From NCBI GenBank assembly GCA_964020155.1, contig OZ026547.1, forward strand, positions 2,733,631-2,797,630: a stretch of 64,000 nt of DNA. The letters run 5' to 3'. This DNA comes from Chondrilla cf. caribensis. Lineage: Eukaryota; Porifera; Demospongiae; Chondrillida; Chondrillidae. The position numbers and the translations under genes are program-made. Each line of letters begins with the position of its first letter. The first letter of the stretch is position 1. Below, one piece after another: positions 12,029 to 22,596 of this stretch. The notes under the pieces are model-generated. The model worked only from the letters and a program-made list of their open reading frames with translations. It searched no databases and was not told the origin of the DNA.

Positions 12029-12469
12029 CAGTGGCTGGGTCTGGAGAAGATCCACTGTCTCACTACAAGAACTGCCAGAACTGAAATGAGAATCGACATG
12101 GCTGATTTCCGAGGAGATAAGAAATATGCCTACTACAACTTCTTTATGGTCGAGAACATTGCTAGTAAGTACAAGCTACAGGTTGCGGGCTACAGCGGAA
12201 CTGCCGGAGACAGTATTATCAGCAGCTACAATCGCAATGGAATGGCATTCTCCACACATGACAGTGACATTGACTTGTTTAGTGGTAACTGTGCACAACA
12301 CTATAAGGGAGGAGGATGGTGGTACAATGCCTGCATTGCTTCATAACTGAACAACATCTACCATCATGACACAACACCAAGAACCTGGTAGGCAGTTCTT
12401 TGGCGCACAATTCCCAAATGGTATCACTCACTGAAGTTTGCTGAAATGCAACTCAAAGCTAGAGACTAA
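12029..12469 (+). pseudogene. 5'-truncated FBG gene, third subtype
   Basis: The frame starts inside the FBG domain at WLGLEKIHCLTTRTARTEMR directly after the 41-bp array. It continues through AGYSGTAGDS, GMAFSTHDSD, NCAQHYKGGGWWY and NACIAS, then stops at TAA where a glutamine codon is expected. Shifted frames supply NNIYHHDTTPRTW and the terminal FAEMQLKARD before TAA at 12467-12469. The signal exon and the first ~100 residues are missing, replaced by minisatellite. It is the best-preserved member of the subtype also seen at 7.5, 37.9 and 43.8 kb. Confidence 0.88.
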
Positions 12470-13669
12470 TCAGAACACAGTCCTGCTGTGCTACCATGCA
12501 AACACTCAGTCTAGTACAATAGAATTATGCATAAGTCAAGGGGCAGTGAGGTACACCAAATACGAAACAAATTGCTTATAGAAATGTTGGCCTAATTTCA
12601 ATTAATCAGTACATTGAAATACAATACCTGGTTAATAGGAATACATTCCTCGAAGAAAATTGTTCATAGAACCTCAAACCCATCACTGGATACACAGAGT
12701 ACATAAAAATTCACTTTCTGAAAACACAACACACACCACTTGTTATTTCTTCAGAAAAGACAGTGATATCATGTGTGTTACCAAGGTAATCTGAAGGTGT
12801 GTGTTACCAAGTTAACGTCACTTACTGAAAACAATAACATAAGTTTCATTCAGTCAGAAAGAAGGGTGCCATCTTGGTGTGATACCAAGGCAATCAACAT
12901 ACTGTCATAACAATGCAACTCCCACCTGCCAGTTCACAAGTTTGACACGAGGACAATACTTTTCTTTCCTAATTTTACTGTCAATCTTAACCACCAAAAA
13001 ACTACAAAATTCTTGAGTATGTTGAGTTTTTATGTGAAATTTGAGACAATGTAATGTATTTGTGATGTAGAGCCACCATCTTTTTCCTGGGTCATCCCAA
13101 TATATAGAGTGCCAATACACTCCACTCTACGATATTTCAAGGGATCAGTATCACTGAACGACCAAGTGTTACCCAGACGTCATCAAAACTCACATGGTGA
13201 ATGACATAATGTGGGGGCAAATTTGAAACTGCCATGCATGCACAAATACAGGCCTTTTGCAAGCCTGCTAGACTGAGTTTGAACTAGTATATATAAATTG
13301 TAACTTTATACAGCTTGTTCAGCTCATCACTAAATAATCTAGAGTTCTCTACAGCACATACCTCACATAGAACATGTGCTACATAATTGAGCATTGATAC
13401 CTGTATGAACACTGTTTATAACATCAAGCTATTAAGAGCTGCACAAATGTAGTGATTATGCATGAACACTGCATAGTTCTAGTACGTTTACTTATGTATG
13501 ACTGCACATAGGTTGTGTATATAAAAAAAACATTATCTACCAATTGTGAGGTTTATATAGTATAGAGAAAGAAAACCGTTGTTCACTTCTAATCTGTGTT
13601 ATAAACAGAATCAATTGTTCCATTTGTGTGGGTTAATGCCTGTGCAGACAAGTGTGTACATACACATAT
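12470..13669. other. Duplicated non-coding flank
   Basis: Follows the subtype-3 fragment and is collinear with 7754-8720 and 38121-38690 (the AGTCAAGGGGCAGTGAGGTA and TCATCCCAATATA motifs). No gene is seen. Confidence 0.65.
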
Positions 13670-13755
13670 ACAATGTATGCACATACACATGTATTGCATG
13701 TACACGTGTACAACATATGCACATACACATGTACTGTACGTACACATGTACAATT
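13670..13755 (+). repeat. 40-bp TGTACA-rich minisatellite, about 2 units
   Basis: Same family as the array at 6739 (GTATGCACATACACATGTA units, ending CATGTACAATTGCAGC). Confidence 0.8.
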
Positions 13756-14640
13756 GCAGCATGAAAGGTACACAAGTCCTCAATGGTGTGCACAAGAGAT
13801 AGCCTACATCAGTAACAGGAAACAGGGATAATATTACATGTTTGTGGTACTATGGTTGTTATTCCCATTAATGGTGAATGATATGTCAGGTTTAACTGAG
13901 GTGAGATGATGACTTGAAAGGTTCAGAATCACTTGTTATTCCAATCACATCCAGACACCACCTTTCAATAAATAGAAACACAATTTAACAATCAGGCATT
14001 TTAGAAGACTTGACGACACTTTCAATAAAGTAGTAAAATCGTCAACAATGTTTCTTCATGAGGCATAACCAGTTTCTGTTCCTTTCAATCACCTTTGAGA
14101 CACAACAATCCATACCAATCAATCAGTACATTTATTCCAATGGTGAAGTACCAGCAGTTGAGTTGACCACAGTCATACTGAACACTTGGACAATAGGTAC
14201 TACTGCTCACTGACACCTCAATGACAGTTACATTTCATTTGAAGTACATAATATGCTAGCATGAAAAGTTACATACACAATGTAAAATATAATACACATT
14301 TTAATGTAAATTAACAGTAATTGAGTTAACAGTTACTACAGATCATTGACAAACATCGACTACAGTTACATTTCCTATGAAATACACATTTGTATTACAA
14401 TAATATACAGAAAAAGTTGAGGTACATGAGATTATTTGACAAAGAATACTGTAATATGCAATAGATGATCATATTAATATTGGGATTAGTAGTGAAGGAG
14501 GGTATTGTTACCAGTACTTAGTCTAGTTATGATGTAATCCTATGATATCTAAATATAGCTCATAATGATTTCATTATACAGATGACCATACAAGGTAGAG
14601 GTACTATAATATTATTATACTGAAGGTTTATACAAGCATG
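13756..14640. other. Intergenic, no gene recognised
   Basis: AT-rich, with repeated AACAGTTACT and CAGTTACATTTC motifs. I see no coding region or clear repeat element. Confidence 0.5.
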
Positions 14641-14796
14641 GACCACACAACCACAAACCACTAGTGGTTGGACTATAAAAGAAGAGAAGTGACCACCTAC
14701 AACAACACAAACAGCTCAAAGGGAGAAAGACAACAAGTGGACAAGATATCAACCTGCATTGGAGGGCACTGCAGTTACTTCAACTACTGACACAAG
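14641..14796 (+). promoter_or_regulatory. Type 2 FBG promoter with TATA box
   Basis: TATAAAA at 14674-14680, 117 bp before the ATG. The block from the TATA box through GAAGAGAAGTGACCA and CAACTACTGACACAAG to the ATG is nearly identical at 35180 and 53424, but unlike the type 1 promoters. Confidence 0.75.
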
Positions 14797-15474
14797 ATGA
14801 CAATGGAGAATTTACTCACACCAGTCATCCTCACTATTGGATTCATCCTAGCTGGAACACACACCACAAATGCACAATGTGAGTTTAATCATACTATTAT
14901 ACACTACACACTAGGACACCGGGATAGTAGTCTGATGGGACATATTGGATGTGTATGTTTGAACAAATTCAAGGAATAGGATGTGTTTTTAATCTGATAA
15001 TCAGCTCATAGGAATTAAAGGATTAATCGAGTAATCACCAGAAGTTAAGTTACTGTAACCAAAGCCACTCCCACTTTATTAGGCTGTACACCTAATAGGC
15101 TTGATGTACAATATTTAGAGTCCTTTGTTCAAATACTTCTCATGTAATCACACTTTCCATTGAGTGAAGGTTGTGGGTTATAAGGTGGGGGGGGGTTAAT
15201 ACTCAATTACCTCCTGTGATTACACTACACACTAGGATACTGGGGGAGTAGTGGAATGGGAGATTATATTGAATGTGTACATACATGTGACTTTATTCAA
15301 ATTATTAGGCAATAGGTAATAAGGTGTGGGTGGTTTCATGTTATACTCAATCACTTCCTGTGATTAATTAATGTTTACACAACTAAAGATGATCAGATTT
15401 GATGTAGACCCATTAATCAACCTAGCACTAGAAAGAACAGATTATTACACATGAATACAGCAACATTACAATTA

Positions 15475-15534
<60 letters not shown>

Positions 15535-15567
15535 GCGTACACATACACACACATACACACACATACA

Positions 15568-15609
<42 letters not shown>

Positions 15610-16035
15610 TAATATTATGTACAAGATGTACACATTTACAGTACAGAGTGGAGTGGAGATATGGAACACAATACCACATTCATTTTCACACTTAATAGAT
15701 TGACACCTAATAGGCTTGGTGTGCAATATTTAGAGTCATTTCTATGTCTATTCTCTGTTATTCTGGTACTCTCGAACTACACATCAAAGCATTAAGTGGA
15801 GGGTATTGGCAATATGGTGTGGGTGATTTCCTGGTATATTCAATTACTTCAACTAATTGATCAATTCCTTAGCACCACTAATGATCATCAGAATTGACAT
15901 AGGTATCAAATGATCCACTAACCAGACACATACAATATGTACACATTCACAATACAGAGTGGAGTGGAGACATGGAACACAATATAACAATCGTTTTGAT
16001 ACATTACAATTATACTCAACACACACACACACCCA

Positions 16036-16087
<52 letters not shown>

Positions 16088-16799
16088 GTATATTATGCGT
16101 ACATACACACTGGTTACTTGAGGATGGAATTGAATCATTGCTACAGGTAACCCTGGAAACCCCATACCTCGTGACTGTAAGGAGGTCTATCAGAGAGGAT
16201 GTACTCAAGATGGAGTATACACTATTGACCCTGGATGTATGAAGCCCTTCCAAGTCTACTGTGACATGCGCAATGGACAGTGGATCGTGTTCCAGAGGAG
16301 GAGAAATGGACAGGAAAACTTCAATAGAAATTGGGAGGAATACAAAAATGGGTTTGGGAACTTAAAGTGGGAGTTCTGGTTGGGAAATGAGAAAATCCAC
16401 TGTCTCACCTTTGCTACTCGTCGTGCCGAACTCAGGATCGATATGGGTGACAACACGGGAAGAAAGGCTCTTGCCATTTATGACTATTTCGCTGTAGAGA
16501 GTGAGAGGGCCAAGTACAAGCTTCATCTTGGAACATACACTGGAACCACTGGTGATGGGATGAAGGGTGCATGTTCACCAGCTGGTAACCTTGATGGTAT
16601 GCCATTTTCAACACCTGACAGGGACAATGATAATAGTCCAGGAAACTGTGCTCAGACCAGGAGTGCAGGATGGTGGTTCAACAACTGTGAATGTGCCGTA
16701 CTCAACAGACCATACAACTACAATGATTACATGTATCGCTGGTACACATTCTCCTCCACTCTCAAGTGTAGTGAAATGAAGCTTCGTTCCAGAGACTAA
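14797..16799 (+). CDS. Secreted fibrinogen-related protein, type 2 (244 aa, 2 exons)
   Basis: Exons are 14797-14878 and 16147-16799, with a phase-1 intron of 1268 bp. Exon 1 codes for a signal peptide (MTMENLLTPVILTIGFILAG, residues 1-20, then THTTNAQ). Exon 2 opens with CNPGNPIPRDCKEVYQRG and holds a full FBG domain: YTIDPGCMKPFQVYCDM, QWIVFQRRRNGQENF, the DRDND loop, NCAQ, GWWFNNCECAVLN and terminal KLRSRD. Two cysteines absent from type 1 are present, one in the GDGMKGAC loop and one in CEC after the WWF motif; they could pair. It is predicted to be a secreted FBG lectin of unknown ligand. The long intron carries repeated AT-rich modules and two CA tracts. Confidence 0.92.
14990..16130. 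repeat. Intron of the type 2 gene: repeated modules with CA tracts
   Basis: Modules containing CACCTAATAGGCTTG and TGTGCAATATTTAGAG recur (15090, 15705), each followed by a T/G-rich part, CTCAATTACTTC, a CA tract (15474-15607 and 16020-16083) and GTACAGAGTGGAGTGGAGA. The intron at 53633-54910 has the same modules in another copy number. 14990-15100 is an inverted piece related to the MITE at 11.5 kb. Confidence 0.75.
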
Positions 16800-17385
16800 C
16801 ACATCAAACAACATTATACTAAATAGTAGTGTGTGAACTAGGAACTTGAGAAACACATACAATTCACTAGGTCATGAACACTCAGTTAGATTGTAAACAT
16901 GATTGATGCTACAATAATAATATTCACTTCAAATTGAAATCTTATTGCTATACATGATGGGATGAAGAAATAGTTAGTGTTTAACTACGGAATATTTAGT
17001 GTATGACTAATTATATTGAAGACATCTTCACATCACATTGGACAGTGTAACAGTACATGATGATAAAAGGTCACATGTACAGGCAATGAACATTTATACA
17101 CATGTGACCTTACAGCAAGAAGTACTGTTGGCAGGAAGAGGATAATCCCAAGGCCACATGTTGGTCATGTGATTATCATATGACACAAAGCAAAATTGAA
17201 CAGACGGATGTAGCTAAACTTTGATTTGTACAACACGTAATAAATTGGAAACACTTGACTCTCTAAACACATCACAAGGTAAACATTGTTATTCTCATGT
17301 GAATATTGTTCAAATGGAACATGTAATGAGATAGGCCGCATGAAATTCCCAACCATGGTACAACATAGGGCATGATACTCTAAAC
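16800..17385. other. Conserved 3' flank of a type 2 gene, then spacer
   Basis: The first ~130 bp after the stop (ACACATCAAACAACATTATAC to GATTGATGCTACAATAATA) are shared by all type 2 ends (2199, 26766, 36174, 42303, 55560) and probably form the 3' UTR. No gene is seen after it. Confidence 0.6.
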
Positions 17386-17389
17386 AAAG

Positions 17390-17685
17390 TTGTACAAACC
17401 ATATTTGTACAAGCTGCTACAATGTTCTAGCCACCTTCTACAACCTCATACTACAAGACAATACAAGCTTGTACAACCTTGTACCCACTTCTACAACCTT
17501 ACTACAGGCCCATACAAGCATATACAACCTTGTCGCCCCTCCCCCCCATAACCTTACTACAGGTCCATACAAGTTCATAGCCACCCCTCATAACCTTACT
17601 ATATGTAGACCCATACAGGCTTGTAGCCAATTCTACAACGGTACCTTACTACAGGTCCATACAAGCTTGTACAACCTTTTGATAG
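17390..17685 (+). repeat. Degenerate ~50-bp tandem repeat
   Basis: Units contain CAAGCTTGTACAACC, CTTCTACAACC and TTACTACAGG(T/C)CCATA with many indels. Related to 4835-4925. Confidence 0.7.
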
Positions 17686-17792
17686 ACATACACAAGGTTA
17701 TGTCTAGATGGGAACAAGGTTGTGATTCTGATATGGGGGAATTTGGTAACATTCCCCTGCCTGTTTGACAGAATCTCGACGCTCCATCTCAC

Positions 17793-17937
17793 CGACTAGC
17801 AAGTCCTTGAAGGCCTGGGGGTAGGGGATCTCAAAGCACTCATGTTCGCTGTCCAGTGTCCCCACGAGGCTGACAATAAGATGGAGGATATTCCCATTGA
17901 GAAGTGAGCTCTTCGAGCAGAGGAACATGCCGAGAAC
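17793..17937 (-). CDS. Isolated internal exon of an unrecognised gene
   Basis: On the - strand a pyrimidine-rich acceptor (TCTCTCAAAG) leads into 48 uninterrupted codons, VLGMFLCSKSSLLNGNILHL and on to ECFEIPYPQAFKDLLV, ending at a consensus donor G|GTGAGA (phase 0 in, phase 1 out). Codon content and the hydrophobic, helical pattern look like real protein, and this stretch is more GC-rich than its surroundings. I do not recognise the family and see no adjoining exons, so it could be a piece of a long-intron gene or a stranded fragment. It sits between two tandem-repeat tracts. Confidence 0.45.
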
Positions 17938-18135
17938 CTTTGAGAGATGAGAAATGAGAAGAAAAAAGGAGAGGGGTAAGAGAAATACAACTGGTCCAGC
18001 GTGTTGACACACTAAGTATATATGTATACGTGATGTAATGTTTGTACATTGTGAGTGTGTATGCATGTACATGTGTGGAGGAAAGTCAACATACATACAA
18101 TGCACAACACAGCAATGGGTACATACTGTACATTT

Positions 18136-18445
18136 ACAGTTGAACCTGTATATAAAGACCATCCAAGGGATACATTATAGCAGTTGATGTATAGTGGAAC
18201 CTGTATATAAAGACCACCCAATGGACACACTGTAGCAGTTGATGTACAGTGGAACCTGTACATAAAGACCACTCAAAGACACATTGTAGTAGTTGGTGTA
18301 CAGTGGAACCTGTATATAAAGACAACCCAAGGGACATACTGTAGCAGTTGATGTACAGTGGAACCTGTATATAAAGACCACTCAAAGACACATTGTAGTA
18401 GTTGGTGTACAGTGGAACCTGCATATAAAGACCACCCAATGAACC
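18136..18445 (+). repeat. 55-bp minisatellite, about 6 units
   Basis: The GTGGAACCTGTATATAAAGA motif starts at about 18139 (variant), 18194, 18249, 18303, 18358 and 18412, a 54/55-bp period. A degenerate continuation with AGGTGGTCTTT follows up to the retroelement at 18580. Confidence 0.95.
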
Positions 18446-18579
18446 AGTACAAGGCAGTCACTCAAGACAGGCGGTCTTTATACACAGGTGCTTTACCACA
18501 TTGAGTTGACATAGTGGAGAGTCTGGCTATGGTCACTTAGGACAGGTGGTCTTTGTGTAGAGGTGGTCTTTACTCTTTA

Positions 18580-18661
18580 CTCGTCTCCTCTTCTTCCGCC
18601 ATTAGGGCAAATGGCTACCCCAGACATGCACCGAAAAGACAGCGGAAGAAGAGGAGACGAG
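18580..18661. repeat. 20-bp perfect inverted repeat at the retroelement 5' end
   Basis: 18580-18599 is the exact reverse complement of 18642-18661, with 42 bp between. The right arm codes the basic KRQRKKRRR stretch of the retroelement, so the left arm is an inverted copy of its own 5' end. Confidence 0.9.
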
Positions 18662-18889
18662 AAGGTCCCGGTACAGGTCGTCCAAAAGCCAGGATGTTCC
18701 TACCATACATCAAGGGCCTCAGTGAGAGGATTGGCAAAATGTGCAGGCCATTGGGTATCCACACCACTTTTACCTCCAGAAATACCCTCAGGAAATCCCT
18801 CACGAAAGTGAAAGGAAGACCTGGTATGTTGGATGTTAAGGGTGTTGTATACTCTATTCCCTGTGCAGACTGCCCAGCTACCTACATTG
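18600..18889 (+). mobile_element. Penelope-like element, 5' part (truncated RT end and start of GIY-YIG domain)
   Basis: The frame reads ANGYPRHAPKRQRKKRRREG, then FLPYIKGLSERIGKMCRPLG, TFTSRNTLRKSL and VYSIPCADCPATYI. The last block is the beginning of the GIY-YIG endonuclease domain that follows the reverse transcriptase in Penelope-like elements. The catalytic reverse transcriptase is absent, so the copy is strongly 5'-truncated, as is usual for target-primed insertions. The coding frame is cut at position 18889 by a DNA transposon and resumes at 21753. It lies in a tandem-repeat region and cannot move by itself. Confidence 0.82.
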
Positions 18890-19127
18890 CACAGCGAAAA
18901 TGGATGGCAAAAACGGTACTATACGGATCCCGTGACACAATCAGAATACGGGCTATGCGCCGCTTCCCGTATGGCTCGGGAAGTAACGGGTTCAGTGATA
19001 TCGTAGCTAACGGGTTGTTTTCAAAATTATCTCATAGTTGAGACGTTTTATCTATTATGGTCAAGACAGAAGGATGAAATCATGCTGATCTGTGGCTGTT
19101 TTGGCGGGATTTGAAGAATAGGCAGCC

Positions 19128-19697
19128 TTGGAGAAGAACGCACGCTCTTCAAGAAAGGATATTTTCAACGCTAGTTCCGCTCTCAACATCCAAAATCGAC
19201 CTTGTTTGAGTGCGCCCGACTCCTGGACCAGTACAATCCTTCGACGGATCAACTATGCTCTAAAGGGAATTAACTATCCCGTGATTGTCATTCAACGAAT
19301 TAGACTACCACCACGCGTAAGTTTTTACCCATTATTGCGATTATAATAACTGGTGTTTACTGTATTGTTCATACATTTAGGCATCAATTAAAGCCTTACA
19401 AGCTCCACTGGTGAACATCGTTTTGAAGCTTCTTATAGCGGTAAGATTTTTTCATCCATTATCAACCTTTTACTTGTCTCTAAGATGCTTATGTGTGTTA
19501 TAGACATTTGCTTCTTCATTCCAAATTCTAACAAAGACTTTACAAAAGGCAAAGGAGGAGGAGGAGGAAGATTTCAAACCACAACGTGGAACAGTGCCTG
19601 AGAAGTGTCTATGGCTTGATGTAGTGCTCAGATGTGAGTTTATACACCCTTTATGTAAATAGGTAATGCTGAGTCAATAGTCCAAGTATGTTGTGTG

Positions 19698-19729
<32 letters not shown>

Positions 19730-19829
19730 TGCATGCATGCATGTGTGTGTGTGTGTATGTGTGTGTGCGTGGGTGCATGCGTGCATGTGTGTGTGTGTGT
19801 GTGTGTGTGCGTGCGTGTGTGCATACGTG

Positions 19830-19910
<81 letters not shown>

Positions 19911-21313
19911 ATTTGCACCGTCTGCTCTTCAATGTATTGTCAATACACCTATCAAGATGTGTCATCTTTCGGCAGGGAGCTAACGTAGTGTACCTGTTTG
20001 TTGTGTGACGTGGTTTGAAGTGTACACTGTCTGCTCTTTATGTATTGTCAAGATGTGTCATCTTTCGGCAATACACCTGTCAAGATGTGTCATCTTTCGG
20101 CAGGGAGCTAACATAGTGTACCTGTTTGTTGTGTGACGTGGTTTGAAGTGTACACTGTCTGCTCTTTATGTATTGTCAAGATGTGTCATCTTTCGGCAAT
20201 ACACCTGTCAAGATGTGTCATCTTTCGGCAGGGAGCTAACATAGTGTACCTGTTTGTTGTGTGACGTGGTTTGAAGTGTACACTGTCTGCTCTTTATGTA
20301 TTGTCAAGATGTGTCATCTTTCGGCAATACACCTGTCAAGATGTGTCATCTTTCGGCAGGGAGCTAACATAGTGTACCTGTTTGTTGTGTGACGTGGTTT
20401 GAAGTGTACACTGTCTGCTCTTTATGTATTGTCAAGATGTGTCATCTTTCGGCAATACACCTGTCAAGATGTGTCATCTTTCGGCAGGGAGCTAACATAG
20501 TGTACCTGTTTGTTGTGTGACGTGGTTTGAAGTGTGCACTGTCTGCTCTTTATGTATTGTCAAGATGTGTCATCTTTCGGCAATACACCTGTCAAGATGT
20601 GTCATCTTTCGGCAGGGAGCTAACATAGTGTACCTGTTTGTTGTGTGACGTGGTTTGAAGTGTACACTGTCTGCTCTTTATGTATTGTCAAGATGTGTCA
20701 TCTTTCGGCAATACACCTGTCAAGATGTGTCATCTTTCGGCAGGGAGCTAACATAGTGTACCTGTTTGTTGTGTGACGTGGTTTGAAGTGTGCACTGTCT
20801 GCTCTTTATGTATTGTCAAGATGTGTCATCTTTCGGCAATACACCTGTCAAGATGTGTCATCTTTCGGCAGGGAGCTAACATAGTGTACCTGTTTGTTGT
20901 GTGACGTGGTTTGAAGTGTACACTGTCTGCTCTTTATGTATTGTCAAGATGTGTCATCTTTCGGCAGGGAGCTAACGTACTGTACTTGTTTGTTGTGTGA
21001 TGTAGTTAGAAGTGTACACTGTCTGCTCTTTATGTATTGTCAAGATGTGTCATCTTCCAGTGGGGAGCTAATGTGTACCAGAGTGTGCTATCCTAGTGTA
21101 ACATGATTGTTGTGTGACAAGTTTGTGCACAAGTAAATTATAAATGGATCCAAATTAACTATAACTAGCTGTCTTAGTGCTTGAACTGTAACAGCTAAAC
21201 TTGTTCTTTATACTTTTTTAGGTGCTGAACCAACAAGGGCGCCAGCAGAACGCTTCCCACCACCACCGTTTGAAGAGTCAGCCAGAACTAAGAATGACCG
21301 TCAAGACCAATAA
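19128..21313 (+). CDS. Four-exon gene of unknown function carried inside the transposon
   Basis: Four exons fit with consistent phases: about 19128-19316, 19381-19440, 19504-19633 and 21222-21313 (TAA). The donors are GTAAG, GTAAG and GTGAGT; the acceptors follow CATTTAG, TTATAG and TTTTTTAG. The joined product of about 156 codons includes [33 protein letters not shown], an acidic [20 protein letters not shown] stretch and a proline-rich [13 protein letters not shown] tail. I do not recognise it and it is no transposase that I know. The first exon lacks an ATG in frame and has a TAG just upstream at 19119-19121, so the true start or an earlier exon is unresolved. It may be a captured host gene fragment. 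Confidence 0.55.
19690..19911. repeat. (GT)n microsatellite with GC and AT variants
   Basis: Long GT tract with GCGT and GCAT interruptions in the last intron of the transposon-borne gene. Confidence 0.95.
19930..21065 (+). repeat. 128-bp tandem array, about 8.5 units
   Basis: The motif CAGGGAGCTAAC starts at 19973, 20101, 20229, 20357, 20485, 20613, 20741 and 20869 (exact 128-bp period), then at 20965 in a unit shortened by 32 bp. Each full unit carries GATGTGTCATCTTTCGGCA twice. Identity among units is very high, so expansion is recent. It lies inside an intron of the transposon-borne gene. Confidence 0.97.
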
Positions 21314-21752
21314 GAAGAATGTGAATTTATCAACTTTTAAACGATTTTAGACACAATTACCTTGTTTTAGCGTGTTTAGTATATACTTTTGATTTTAAAA
21401 TACTACGTACCTGGGTCTTCTAAAGTCGCCAAATAAGCACTCTAAGTATAAAACAATGAAAAATCGATTCAAACGCGCTGGAAGAGCATCCATTCCACGA
21501 TTCTGGTCTGTCTTTGTCATCTGTATTTACGGGCAAGGAGATAACCGTGTATATCGAACGAACGGTTTATTTCCGAGTCGATCGACGGCCATGTTTACGG
21601 GGCATACCGTGATACAATATGCCAATACGATAACACACGGGTCCGTACATACACCATACGGGAACCCGTGTAAATCTCGTCCTATATGTATCAACGGGAA
21701 CGGGTTCAACGTGTAAACGGGCCCGTGCACAACACACGTTTTCCCTGTGTTG

Positions 21753-22135
21753 GTGAGACCAGGAGGATGTTGAAGCTTCATATGGCAGAACACAAGAGGG
21801 CGGTAAAGAGCAAGGATCCTCTGAATGGAATTGCCGTGCATGTCCAGAAGACTGCACATAACATCAACTGGCAATAAGCTAGGAGCCTTGCAAGGGAGAA
21901 CATTTGGTGAAAAGAAGGGTCCTTGAGGCCCTTGAGATCCAGCAAAGAAGACCCATGATGAACCTTGATGCTGGTCTACTTTTGGATCGATCGTGGACCC
22001 CCTATGTTCATCCAAGGAGCGGAAGTCACGAGACCGGTGTCTTGGCGGGAAGTCCAAACCCTATTTAAGGAGGGTAACTCTCAAGGCACCCCGACTGCTG
22101 AAGACGACCCACAGGGTTGAAACGTCCAGATGAAG
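21753..22135 (+). mobile_element. Penelope-like element, 3' part (rest of GIY-YIG domain and C-terminus)
   Basis: After the transposon the frame resumes as GETRRMLKLHMAEHKRAVKS, DPLNGIAVHVQKTAHNINWQ, the typical GIY-YIG continuation. It then meets a TAA at the NINWQ end and a frameshift. A second frame supplies KRRVLEALEIQQRRPMMNLD and LLLDRSWTPYVHP; the element ends with HRVETSR and TGA. The copy was already defective in addition to the insertion. At its 3' side it joins an intron-like piece of a type 1 FBG gene, so it probably inserted within that gene. Confidence 0.8.
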
Positions 22136-22139
22136 AACT

Positions 22140-22596
22140 CTCTTCACCAGACTGTGTTTTTAAACGCTCCTGAATCCAAACAGATTTTCCCAACAACAGT
22201 TGGAAACTTCGCAGTCCGAAATCCCTATTCGATTGTTATTTGTCTTATTGCTATATATCGATGGGACTATTCAAACTATATACATTGTCAAGTACTTCAT
22301 CATAGTGTGTACACTCTAATTGTTTTGTTTTTAATTAATACATTTGATATTGCAGGTGTTTTTCTACAATTCTACTTAGAGAAATCAGACACACATACAG
22401 GTGCATGTATGGACATTATTATAGCACATTCAGTTTTCTCACCATATACCATATTATACAGTGTGTACTTCCATGTCTGGATTATCACACATTTGTAAAG
22501 ATGTATTGTGTAGCACCTTACTCACTACATAACACACACATGTCAATATAGGACCTCATATATTACAGTGACTACTTTATCCACATATTTGCACAG
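22140..22596 (+). other. Remnant of a type 1 intron
   Basis: 22220-22590 matches the intron of the gene at 9175-10530 (TTATTGCTATATAT, GGGACTATTCAAAC, CATTGTCAAGTACTTC) and ends in the acceptor TTTGCACAG. The signal exon is absent upstream, where the retroelement lies. Confidence 0.75.

Larger units (their letters stand above)
18890..21749. mobile_element. 2.86-kb DNA transposon with CACAG ends and TTG target duplication
   Basis: The left end CACAGCGAAAA and the reverse complement of the right end, CACAGGGAAAA, are terminal inverted repeats. TTG stands on both sides (18887-18889 and 21750-21752). Removing the insert and one TTG restores the interrupted retroelement frame exactly (TYIGETRR), which proves the boundaries. 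Both ends carry many short subterminal CCCGT/ACGGG motifs in both orientations (18930-19020 and 21590-21725). CACWG-type ends, a 3-bp duplication and subterminal repeats match the CACTA/EnSpm (CMC) superfamily. No transposase is visible, so it is non-autonomous. Its cargo is a four-exon gene and a 128-bp array. Confidence 0.88.

Noticed and set aside
19688..20008. Cysteine-valine rich open frames
   Set aside because: Artefact of the GT tract inside an intron of the transposon-borne gene.
21527..22057. 176-codon open frame on the - strand across the transposon end and retroelement
   Set aside because: It crosses the transposon boundary and runs antisense to the GIY-YIG coding frame. A shadow frame.
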